From Pseudomonas allokribbensis (lineage in GTDB: Bacteria; Pseudomonadota; Gammaproteobacteria; Pseudomonadales; Pseudomonadaceae), in the NCBI RefSeq assembly GCF_014863605.1, contig NZ_CP062252.1:3047001-3111000 (forward strand): DNA of 64,000 nucleotides, in the 5' to 3' direction. The notes under the pieces are model-generated. The model was not told where the DNA came from. It made no database searches and saw only the letters and a list, made by a program, of their open reading frames with translations. Every line of letters starts with the position of its first letter. Within the stretch, counting starts at the first letter, position 1. This document shows, piece by piece, positions 56,820 to 64,000 of the stretch. Position numbers and translations under genes: made by a program.

Positions 56820-57820
56820 CAGCTTTTTGGGGGTTGCTGTGGCATCGGGTTGATCACTGGATTGCCGTCCTTGTTACGGGTGATGAACACCGGCAGGACT
56901 TTGGGCATCGAGCCGGTGAAGCTGTTGAGCTCCTTGATGTTGTAGATACCACCGACCCGGATCGACCCCGTGGCGCTGTCGGCCAGCATCAGCGGTTTGT
57001 CCAGGTAACGGTTGATCAGCGGCAGGGCTTCGTTCAGCGCCAGATTGTCGAGAATCAACTTGCCGCTGCGCCAGGCCAGCGAGGTGTCGTTGGCGTAGGT
57101 CTGGCTGATTTGCGGCATGTAATCGCCGTGTTTGTAGCGAGCCTGCATCGAAGGACCGAGGCGCAGGCCATCGCCGGATAACTGAGTGTTGCTGGTGACC
57201 AGCACCGAACCTTCAACCAGGTTCACTTTCACCTGGTCTTCATACATCCAGACATTGAAGCGGGTGCCGGTGACGCGAATCTTGCCTTCGCCGGCCCTGA
57301 CGATAAACGGATGGCTCAGGTCATGGCTGACTTCGAAAAAGGCTTCGCCCTTTTTCAGGGTGACACGGCGCTCGTCCTTGTAATTGCTGAAGGTCAGATC
57401 GGTATTGAGGTTCAGCTCGACCTGACTGCCATCGCCCAAGGTGACGTGGCGGACATTGTCGGTGGCCGCGAAATGCTGATAACTGTTGGGCAGCAGGCCA
57501 AGGTTCCATCCCGTCCAGGCTGCCAGTGGCAACGCCAGCGCGCAGACGGATGCCGCTACCGCATACTGCCGCCAGGTCCGGGCCGGTGGGCTGATCGGTA
57601 CGATCACCGCTGGCTCCGGGCGCGGAAGGTGTTCGGCGACATCCCAGATTTCCAGCATGGCCTCGTATTCGAACGCGTGCAGCGGATGCGCATCGCGCCA
57701 TTGCTCGAACGCCAGCCGTTCCTCGGCGGTACAGTCGACGGCGTGCAGGCGCATGCACCAATGCGCGGCGGCATCGGTGATCGCATCGTATTCGGCTTCG
57801 GAGAGGGTGTTCTGGGTCAT
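56819..57820 (-). CDS. FecR-family anti-sigma factor (FpvR-like)
   Basis: The 333-residue protein has an N-terminal DUF4880 sigma-binding domain (about residues 10-60, AAHWCMRLHAVDCTAEERLAFEQW). A single membrane segment follows (about 86-108), then the periplasmic FecR domain (about 120-215, DGSQVELNLNTDLTF) and a short DUF4974-like end. It would hold an iron-starvation ECF sigma factor and release it on a TonB-receptor signal. Position beside pvdQ suggests it is FpvR, the regulator of PvdS/FpvI. No sigma factor or receptor gene is adjacent, which is unusual for FecR genes but known for FpvR. Naming is inference. Confidence 0.82.
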   Translation of the reverse strand: MTQNTLSEAEYDAITDAAAHWCMRLHAVDCTAEERLAFEQWRDAHPLHAFEYEAMLEIWDVAEHLPRPEPAVIVPISPPARTWRQYAVAASVCALALPLAAWTGWNLGLLPNSYQHFAATDNVRHVTLGDGSQVELNLNTDLTFSNYKDERRVTLKKGEAFFEVSHDLSHPFIVRAGEGKIRVTGTRFNVWMYEDQVKVNLVEGSVLVTSNTQLSGDGLRLGPSMQARYKHGDYMPQISQTYANDTSLAWRSGKLILDNLALNEALPLINRYLDKPLMLADSATGSIRVGGIYNIKELNSFTGSMPKVLPVFITRNKDGNPVINPMPQQPPKS

Positions 57821-57938
57821 TGACTCGTCCTGATTTGCTGCATTCTAACCTTGACGGGAAGGTGGCGAGAACCGTGGTCATGGCGATTTCCCATCAATGG
57901 GGCCATTTTCCCTGTCATCCCCCCTGAAACAGGGTGTA

Positions 57939-58021
57939 TTGAGAACAGTATTCATAAACCGAGTGAAAAAATGATCAAAAGCGCACTGTTCGCATTTGCA
58001 GTCGCCAGAGACTGTTCTCAA
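57939..58021. repeat. long-range inverted repeat upstream of the FecR gene
   Basis: TTGAGAACAGT (57939-57949) and ACTGTTCTCAA (58011-58021) are perfect 11-bp inverted copies 61 bases apart. The left copy is itself part of a near-dyad (TGAGAACAGTATTCA). It may fold as a structured RNA or bind a looping regulator. Confidence 0.55.
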
Positions 58022-58023
58022 GG

Positions 58024-58050
58024 AATGCGCGGGCATCGGGCCCGCGCATT
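58024..58050. terminator. GC-rich hairpin after the toxin gene
   Basis: AATGCGCGGGC (58024-58034) and GCCCGCGCATT (58040-58050) form an 11-bp stem with a 5-base loop. It lies 7 bases past the stop of the minus-strand toxin gene. The T-rich tail (TTCCATTTC) is on the + strand side, so it could also end a + strand transcript. Confidence 0.65.
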
Positions 58051-58056
58051 TCCATT

Positions 58057-60393
58057 TCAAGGGGACTGAACCGGATCCAGCTGTCGGCCAATTTCGCAGA
58101 TCAGGCGGGCGATGGAGTCGGCGTTGCGCAGGATGACGTCGATTCGCACGTCCGGTGTCTGCTGATCGAGAAAGGCGTTGCGAGCCTCCAGAATGGTTTT
58201 GCTTCCCGTCAGCTTGAGAACCTCATCACTGATGAGCTGCATGTCCGGGATGTTGTCGATACTGACCCAGGACTTGAGAGTCGTATTCCATTCCGCGAAC
58301 AGTTGTGACCGGGGAGTGCTCAGTGACAATGCAGATGTCTGATCGAATTCCAGCTCCTGAAACAGCAGCGCACCGGCGGGGGTGATGGTCGAGATCAGGT
58401 CGCTGAACGGCTCCCGGGCTCTTAACGAGGCAATATCCAGCGCCTTGCTGTACTGGTGGGAAAACTCGTGAATCAGCGTAGAAGCCTGCGCATGGCCATC
58501 GACATCGAACGCCTCCAGCAAATGGTTTTTGAACGGACCCAGTTGCTGGTCGAAAAAATGTTCGGTGAAATGCACCAGTTTCTTCTCGTCGCCGTCCAGT
58601 ACGAACGCAATCACATCGTGCATGAACCGGTTAGAGCCGACGACGAAGCGATCGGTATCCAGCAATTCATCGGCAGGATCCACCAGTGCCCGACAGATCG
58701 GCAGGATCGTGGCGCTGATCTTGGCAAGTAATTCCGTGGTGATGTGAGGTACATCAAAAAAACTCTCGAGGAAACGGCTCACCCGTGGATTGTCAGTGCT
58801 GTGACTGAGCGGTGTCAGGTTGTGCAGGCAGTAGAAGGCGTAGCGTCGGGCAAGGTCGATGGCGTTTACCAGCATTCTGGCCTTGTCCGGGTACTTCAGA
58901 CGGATTTCGTCCATCCCGCGGGCTTCGATGTTCAGCATCGTGCGGCGTAGCCGGGAAATGGTGTTGCGCTCGGCCAGCTTTCTGAAGGCCTGTCCATAAT
59001 GGACGGTCTGATGAGCCGGTACCTGCACCATGGCCAGACCGTTTTTCTGAAACAGGGGACTGTGTTTTCCTGCGCCTGCCAATTGCCAAGACGAGTCACG
59101 TTTTGTGACCTGATAGACCTTGCCGTTGATGGCAGCGTAATCGCGGTTTGTCGTGGGTTGGTGGTAGGTACCCGTCGTTGAACCGTACACAAGATCCTTG
59201 AGCGCGAGGTCATTGACCTCGAATGACTGCATCATGGTGCGTATGGGCGAAGTCGGTTCGACTTCGTTGATGTCGGGCGTCGCGACTTCTCCCGTTTCCT
59301 GTTCGACAGCCTCTGCATCGGCCGGTACTTCCGGCAACAGCGCCATCTGCACCATTTGCACGCCACCGGCAATAAAGGATTGCAAGGCCCGTTTCCAGTG
59401 ATGGTCCTGCAAGGCTTCGGCCGAGTCTTTGAAGTCGTCGTAGGCGCGCCAGAGAAAGGGCACAAAAGCCAGTTTGCCCTGCAGTGTTGTCGAGACCTGT
59501 TTGATACCTTGGCTGAACAGGGTCTTGGCAGTGTCCCAATCGGACTGTGCTTCGCGCTCGGGCTGTGATTCAAGCTGCTGCTGCAAAAGCTTGAGGTTAT
59601 CGTTGTACAACTGCTCCAGCAGGTTGCCTTCGATCGGACGGCTGGCAAGCGTCATTTCGCTGGTCTGGCCAGTCGTGGCCGCCAGCAGACTGCGAAAGAT
59701 GGCTTGTCGTCCGGCAGGCAAGCGCCGAAGCAACAGATTCTGGAGAGGTCCGGGCGTGTTCAGAGCCGCGATCAGTGCCTCTTCGTCCTTGAACTCACGA
59801 AACACCTGTTCGGCATACGGTGCGTAAAGCACCAACGGCCCCACGTGCCCCTGACCCGGCGCGAAAACGTAAAGCCCCGATGCGGTTTCTGCATTCGCGC
59901 CCGCCGTCTTGACCAGCGCCAGCGGGCTGACGACCGTGTGGGCGCCGGGCACGGTGGCGCGGGCGTATCCATCGGGCATGTCCAGCCCCTGGCAGACTTG
60001 CGTATAGGCGCCGGCAGACAGGTGCTGCTGCAGTTTCAAGGCATGGGCGTGTTGCATCAGTTGCCAAGGGATCTGGCGGAAAAAACGCTGCTTGCGCTCG
60101 CGCCCCTCCACCGTGTCCGTCGAGAGTGCCGCCGCGATCTTGCGTCCATAGGTGGTCGGAATCTCCAGCGACAGCAGCAATTGATCGACGGCTCTGCGAT
60201 CCAGACCGGGAGGCAAGGTTTCGGCGGTTTTCGATACCACCCTGTACCCCGTGCCCTGGAGTACGTTGACGTGATTCAGGGCAAACTCGACCAGGTCGCG
60301 GGGCGGGCCGGCGAGTGCCAGATTGGGGATGACCTCGATCTGCCGGGGATCGAGATGCTCGTTCGGAAAACGAAGGCCGAGCGAGGCCTTCAA
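58057..60393 (-). CDS. C-terminal part of a split DUF6543/dermonecrotic-toxin-like protein with HExxH motif
   Basis: The 778-codon reading frame continues in exactly the same frame as the gene part upstream; only the TAG at 60466-60468 separates them. Read through, the junction is ...HVELLER-stop-NQNVIDDRDYLTGVSPL..., and this part has no own ATG, only a TTG at 60393 without a ribosome-binding site. It is mostly helical, with an Ala/Val-rich central segment (about residues 320-355). Near the C-terminus LIHEFSHQYSKALDI (His about 642) is a zinc-metallopeptidase-like HExxH. If translated alone, expression is doubtful. Family assignment is from overall resemblance to Pseudomonas giant toxins. 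Confidence 0.7.
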   Translation of the reverse strand: MKASLGLRFPNEHLDPRQIEVIPNLALAGPPRDLVEFALNHVNVLQGTGYRVVSKTAETLPPGLDRRAVDQLLLSLEIPTTYGRKIAAALSTDTVEGRERKQRFFRQIPWQLMQHAHALKLQQHLSAGAYTQVCQGLDMPDGYARATVPGAHTVVSPLALVKTAGANAETASGLYVFAPGQGHVGPLVLYAPYAEQVFREFKDEEALIAALNTPGPLQNLLLRRLPAGRQAIFRSLLAATTGQTSEMTLASRPIEGNLLEQLYNDNLKLLQQQLESQPEREAQSDWDTAKTLFSQGIKQVSTTLQGKLAFVPFLWRAYDDFKDSAEALQDHHWKRALQSFIAGGVQMVQMALLPEVPADAEAVEQETGEVATPDINEVEPTSPIRTMMQSFEVNDLALKDLVYGSTTGTYHQPTTNRDYAAINGKVYQVTKRDSSWQLAGAGKHSPLFQKNGLAMVQVPAHQTVHYGQAFRKLAERNTISRLRRTMLNIEARGMDEIRLKYPDKARMLVNAIDLARRYAFYCLHNLTPLSHSTDNPRVSRFLESFFDVPHITTELLAKISATILPICRALVDPADELLDTDRFVVGSNRFMHDVIAFVLDGDEKKLVHFTEHFFDQQLGPFKNHLLEAFDVDGHAQASTLIHEFSHQYSKALDIASLRAREPFSDLISTITPAGALLFQELEFDQTSALSLSTPRSQLFAEWNTTLKSWVSIDNIPDMQLISDEVLKLTGSKTILEARNAFLDQQTPDVRIDVILRNADSIARLICEIGRQLDPVQSP

Positions 60394-60465
60394 TGCTTGT
60401 TCGACATGGTCGGCCAGCGGCGAAACACCTGTCAGGTAATCCCTGTCGTCGATGACATTCTGATT

Positions 60466-62838
60466 CTACCGCTCAAGCAGTTCGACGTGCCGTTTCTGGT
60501 CTTTGACCGGGGCCATGCTCAGCCACGCAGGAAACGTCTGTTGGTTCTCGATGGCCTTGGCATGCTCGCTCGCCAGGCGCAGGTTGGTCGGGGGCAGTAT
60601 CTTGCGTAGCGCTGACAAAGCCTTCTCCCGCTTCACCCCTTTATCCATGCGCTGACGCACTTGTTCGCAACGTGCCAGATAGTGCTCGATGCCCGATTGC
60701 ATACGCTCCTGCATTACGTTGCGATGGATGATGCGCAACCGTCCGAGGGTGTAGCGCTGATGAGGCTGGTACTGATCGGGAACGATATTCTCCAGCAGTG
60801 ACAGACGTTGAACGTCGTCGACCAGCCGCCGACTCAGTATCTGCCGGGCAATGGCGACGTTCTCGAACACCTCCAGCCCCAGGGCCGGGGTCCATAGCAC
60901 GGTACGTCCGGAGTGTTGTGGGTCGAGACCTCCGCGTTCGGTCATGAGTATGCAATGGGCCAGAAGCCAGACCGTCCTGCCGTCGGGAGACTCGAGCGTC
61001 AGGTCATAGGCATCGGGCCGGAAGCCTTCGAGCCCAAGACGTTCCATGCGGCTCGGCCGATCGGCATTGATGACGGTTTCGACGACCGCTCGCGCCCAGG
61101 CAGGCAGACTGCCGCTCAATGCCCTGAGCCGGGCTTCGCCGTTCACGCCGACGAACCAGGCGTGGGCCAGATCCGCTTTCATGGTCTCAAGCCAGGCGCG
61201 CTGGGCCTTGCGGGTTGTCATGGGCTGATTGTCGAGACTCTCCAGAAGTGGAGAATCGACGGCATGGAACGTCTTGATGGCGGTGCGGGCCTTGTCGGCC
61301 AGAAGCAGCGAAGGCTGCTGACTGCCGGACCAGACCGGTTGTGTGCTCCAGCGTCCCTGCGCGTCGAGTTGTTGCAAACGCTCGTGAATCATCGAACGAA
61401 TATCCAGACTCTTGTCGAACAGCGCGTGGAGGTTCACTGCTCCGTCGCTGAGACGAAACACTTGCAGGGCATACTCGATGTTCTGTCGTTGCTTGGTGAT
61501 GATCGATTCACACAGGAACCGGAACACTTCGCCGGCCACCCGTTCTCCCGAAACCTGAGGCTGATCGAAGCCCAGGAAGCGGCTGCGCTCGTCCTGGCTG
61601 AGCAGAGCATAGAGTTCGTCTTCGTGACCTTCTGCGATGAATTTGGCTTGCAGGGTCGCTTTCAGGTCCTGATAGTCCTTGAGCTGCTGCAAACTTTGAG
61701 AAGGCGTGTAGAGAAATGCATCGGGGCCACTGATCATCAGCGAGCCCGCCAGCTCTACATAATTGGCCGGGTTTTCCCAGAGGCGTACGGTCTCGGCGAT
61801 GGGGGCAGGACGACCATCGGCAACGGGTCGAATCAGCTTGTGCAGCATGTCGAACTGATTTGCATCGAGGATTCCGGCTTCGCGCTTGAGCATCCAGTCG
61901 ACGCGGGCCTGGTCTTCCAGCACCCGGGCGAGAAATGTGCGGCGCGTCGATCCCAGGGCCGCCGCGCCGTTCCAGTAATGTTCCAGCTGCCGGAACAGCA
62001 GAGCCGGCAACATGCCGGACGCCTGGGTGACGGCATTTTTCCACTGCTCCTGATCGTGCGTACCCTGAGTCCTGCCGGGATGGGAAAACTCCGGCAGGCG
62101 AGCACTCGGCCAGCGCTGGTGACGGTAGTGCACCAGCACCGCTTCACTCAGACTCAGGGTGTCGACCATGGGGACAGCTTCGCTGGACGCCTGATCGCTT
62201 TCTCCGTCGCGGGTCTTGTAAACGTTGACCCGGGTGCTGCTTTGTTGCAACGCCCCGAAGTGAGGCTTGAGCAGTTCATCCAGTGCGCTGTCCAGCAATT
62301 GCGTGAGGGTCGGCAGTTTCTTCAGTTCGTCCAGCATGGCCTGGGCATTGAGCAACGGGCCTTGCCTGAGGGACGTATCGCGTTCCTCGAACACATCCTC
62401 CTCAATGATCGAAAACGTCACCGAAATGCGCTCGGCATCCTGTAGTTGTCGCTGCTGGGCCAACGGTAGTAATGCAAGCAAACTGTCCTGATCGTCGATA
62501 GTTTTGAGGCGCGATTCGAGCTGGGCCTTCAGGTTGGCGCGACTGTGGTATTTGCGGATGCCTTCGTACGGGGTATAGAGAATCTGGCCCTTGTCGTATG
62601 GCGTGTCACTCAGGACAAATGCGCCTGGCAGCGGTAAGGAGGGCTGGCTGTCGGCATTGAGCAGAATACGTTCGGCCAGCATCGGCGGCTTTTGCTGGCG
62701 CCGCAAGGTATCGGACGCGAGCCTGACATCAGCCAGCCATCTGAAATCCTTTTCTGCAAGGCCATGGATTCTGCCCAGTTCGGGCCACAGCCCCGGGGAG
62801 TCGAGGGCTTCGGGAAATAGCAATTTTGGTGTGGACAT
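60466..62838 (-). CDS. N-terminal part of a split DUF6543/dermonecrotic-toxin-like protein
   Basis: The 790-residue product begins MSTPKLLFPEALDSPG at 62838; a longer frame to 62970 lacks support. It resembles the N-terminal region of very large Pseudomonas proteins annotated with DUF6543 or dermonecrotic-toxin domains, which are suspected secreted or contact-delivered effectors. No signal peptide is seen. The middle is helical, with VWLLAHCILMTERGGLDP near residue 640. It ends at an amber codon in the middle of an otherwise continuous frame, so the intact gene would encode about 1593 residues. It is probably a recent pseudogene or a sequencing error; a short functional product cannot be excluded. 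Confidence 0.72.
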   Translation of the reverse strand: MSTPKLLFPEALDSPGLWPELGRIHGLAEKDFRWLADVRLASDTLRRQQKPPMLAERILLNADSQPSLPLPGAFVLSDTPYDKGQILYTPYEGIRKYHSRANLKAQLESRLKTIDDQDSLLALLPLAQQRQLQDAERISVTFSIIEEDVFEERDTSLRQGPLLNAQAMLDELKKLPTLTQLLDSALDELLKPHFGALQQSSTRVNVYKTRDGESDQASSEAVPMVDTLSLSEAVLVHYRHQRWPSARLPEFSHPGRTQGTHDQEQWKNAVTQASGMLPALLFRQLEHYWNGAAALGSTRRTFLARVLEDQARVDWMLKREAGILDANQFDMLHKLIRPVADGRPAPIAETVRLWENPANYVELAGSLMISGPDAFLYTPSQSLQQLKDYQDLKATLQAKFIAEGHEDELYALLSQDERSRFLGFDQPQVSGERVAGEVFRFLCESIITKQRQNIEYALQVFRLSDGAVNLHALFDKSLDIRSMIHERLQQLDAQGRWSTQPVWSGSQQPSLLLADKARTAIKTFHAVDSPLLESLDNQPMTTRKAQRAWLETMKADLAHAWFVGVNGEARLRALSGSLPAWARAVVETVINADRPSRMERLGLEGFRPDAYDLTLESPDGRTVWLLAHCILMTERGGLDPQHSGRTVLWTPALGLEVFENVAIARQILSRRLVDDVQRLSLLENIVPDQYQPHQRYTLGRLRIIHRNVMQERMQSGIEHYLARCEQVRQRMDKGVKREKALSALRKILPPTNLRLASEHAKAIENQQTFPAWLSMAPVKDQKRHVELLER

Positions 62839-62854
62839 CTTGAGTCTCGAAAAG

Positions 62855-62868
62855 TGTGCGTTTGCACA
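62855..62868 (-). promoter_or_regulatory. palindrome just upstream of the toxin gene
   Basis: TGTGC (62855-62859) and GCACA (62864-62868) surround GTTT, 17-30 bases before the toxin start, where a bound protein would block expression. Evidence is positional only. Confidence 0.3.
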
Positions 62869-63045
62869 TGAATGGCGAGACGTGAGGTTAGGGACCGGGG
62901 AGCAGGCTCGGGTGGTATATGAATATTGCGCGCAAACATCGCCGCAGACATTGCAGGGTTGACAGGCCACCGGCTGCCCGTGGTTAATCCGGATGCGTTA
63001 GTTCGTACGCTGTTGTTCCCTCCAATAATTATTCTGGAGCTTCAG

Positions 63046-64000
63046 ATGTCTGCGCCACACGATCATGCGGTCTCGTCCACGGTGTCCCTGGACGAGCTGA
63101 CTCACTTGCTGGAAACGATCTTCATCCGTCACGGCACCTCGACCGAAGTCGCCAGAACACTGGCCGCCAATTGCGCCAATGCCGAGCGGGACGGTGCTCA
63201 CAGCCATGGTGTATTCCGGATTCCCGGTTATGTCTCGACCCTCAACAGCGGCTGGGTCAACGGCAAGGCCGTGCCGAAAGTCGAGGACGTGGCCTCAGGG
63301 TTTGTCAGTGTCGATGCCGGCAACGGTTTTGCCCAACCTGCGCTGGCGGCGGCGCGTCCACTGTTGGTGGAGAAGGCCCGCAGCGCCGGGATCGCGATAT
63401 TGGCAATCCGCAATTCCCATCACTTCGCCGCGCTGTGGCCGGACGTCGAGCCTTTCGCCGACGAAGGCCTGGTGGCGTTGAGCGTGGTCAACAGCATGAC
63501 CTGCGTGGTACCCCACGGCGCCGACCGGCCGTTGTTCGGCACCAACCCGATCGCATTTGCCGCTCCGAGGGCCGACGGTGCGCCGATCGTATTTGACCTG
63601 GCCACCAGCGCTATTGCCCATGGCGACGTGCAGATCGCGGCGCGCAAGGGCGAGAAACTGCCGGCGGGCATGGGCGTGGACAGCCTCGGTCAGCCGACCT
63701 GTGATCCGAAGGCGATTCTTGAAGGCGGCGCGTTGCTGCCGTTTGGCGGACACAAGGGTTCGGCGCTGTCGATGATGGTCGAGCTGCTCGCCGCCGCGCT
63801 GACCGGTGGCAATTTCTCGTTTGAATTCGACTGGAAGAACCATCCCGGGGCCAAGACCCCATGGACCGGCCAGTTACTGATCGTGATCGACCCGAGCAAG
63901 ACCGCCGGGCAGAGCTTCGCCGAACGCAGCCAGGAACTGGTCAGGCAGATGCATGGGGTAGGGCTCAAGCGTTTGCCGGGTGATCGGCGGCATTTGCAGC
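63046..64000 (+). CDS. dpkA: delta1-piperideine-2-carboxylate reductase DpkA (Ldh2 family), cut by window end
   Basis: The first 318 codons are present and open to the right edge; the family is about 343 residues long, so only the C-terminal 25 or so are missing. The protein belongs to the NAD(P)H-dependent malate/L-lactate (Ldh2) dehydrogenase family and matches Pseudomonas DpkA, which reduces delta1-piperideine-2-carboxylate to L-pipecolate (D-lysine breakdown) and delta1-pyrroline-2-carboxylate to L-proline. Visible motifs are AERDGAHSHGVFR, IRNSHHFAALWPDVEPFA, NSMTCVVPHG and LLPFGGHKGSALSMMVELLA. A CTGGAGC ribosome-binding site sets the start at 63046. It is divergent from the toxin gene. 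Confidence 0.88.
   Translation, partial: MSAPHDHAVSSTVSLDELTHLLETIFIRHGTSTEVARTLAANCANAERDGAHSHGVFRIPGYVSTLNSGWVNGKAVPKVEDVASGFVSVDAGNGFAQPALAAARPLLVEKARSAGIAILAIRNSHHFAALWPDVEPFADEGLVALSVVNSMTCVVPHGADRPLFGTNPIAFAAPRADGAPIVFDLATSAIAHGDVQIAARKGEKLPAGMGVDSLGQPTCDPKAILEGGALLPFGGHKGSALSMMVELLAAALTGGNFSFEFDWKNHPGAKTPWTGQLLIVIDPSKTAGQSFAERSQELVRQMHGVGLKRLPGDRRHLQ

Noticed and set aside
57971..58069. Small + strand frame starting MIKSALFAFAV in the FecR-toxin gap
   Set aside because: Only a weak ribosome-binding site, no conserved pattern after the first ten residues, and it runs through the terminator hairpin into the toxin gene.

Overview
The window looks like a chromosomal segment of a fluorescent Pseudomonas (P. 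fluorescens-type). It is GC-rich, uses Pseudomonas-style codons, and carries a recognisable muxABC-opmB efflux operon, a PvdQ-type acylase, a PvdS-type promoter, an AlgU-type promoter and short GC-rich palindromes between genes that resemble Pseudomonas REP elements. I see no rRNA, tRNA, CRISPR array, insertion sequence or prophage. The species is an inference from these genes; no marker gene is present.

Layout. 1-1300: start of a YciI-like gene running off the left edge, an SRPBCC protein and thiol peroxidase tpx. 1422-10400: RND efflux operon muxA-muxB-muxC-opmB, each junction a 4-bp ATGA overlap. 10606-17179: an MHYT-GGDEF-EAL signalling protein, an SDR oxidoreductase, a MocR regulator, ccoG and two small proteins. 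17398-39331: two alpha-glucan/trehalose operons that face each other, glgE-treS/maltokinase-glgB on the + strand and glgA-treZ-malQ-treY-DUF2934-glgX on the - strand. Between them lie an autotransporter gene, a decayed remnant of another autotransporter, a YbhP-like nuclease/phosphatase-fold protein and a PIG-L deacetylase-like protein. 39860-45882: hydroxyacid dehydrogenase, exported alpha/beta hydrolase, DUF411 and YqaA proteins, a chemoreceptor and an unrecognised small protein. 45931-52975: a tightly coupled five-gene operon (MFS exporter, LuxE-like ligase, LuxC-ligase fusion, second ligase, GNAT acyltransferase) that looks like a lux fatty-acid-reductase module without luciferase. 53237-57820: a small lipoprotein, a small membrane protein, a truncated Fur-like regulator, pvdQ and a FecR-type anti-sigma factor. 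58057-62838: a giant DUF6543/dermonecrotic-toxin-like gene interrupted by one in-frame TAG codon. 63046-64000: dpkA, cut by the right edge.

How the genes fit together. GlgE, TreS-maltokinase and GlgB can turn trehalose into branched alpha-glucan through maltose-1-phosphate. GlgX, MalQ, TreY and TreZ can turn alpha-glucan back into trehalose, with GlgA as a glycosyltransferase. No glgC or glgP is present in the window. An AlgU-like promoter before glgE suggests envelope/osmotic stress control. pvdQ with its iron-starvation box and the neighbouring FecR protein point to pyoverdine physiology.

The best candidates for something undescribed are the luciferase-less lux-like operon at 45.9-53.0 kb and the amber-split toxin at 58.1-62.8 kb, which carries a C-terminal HExxH motif.
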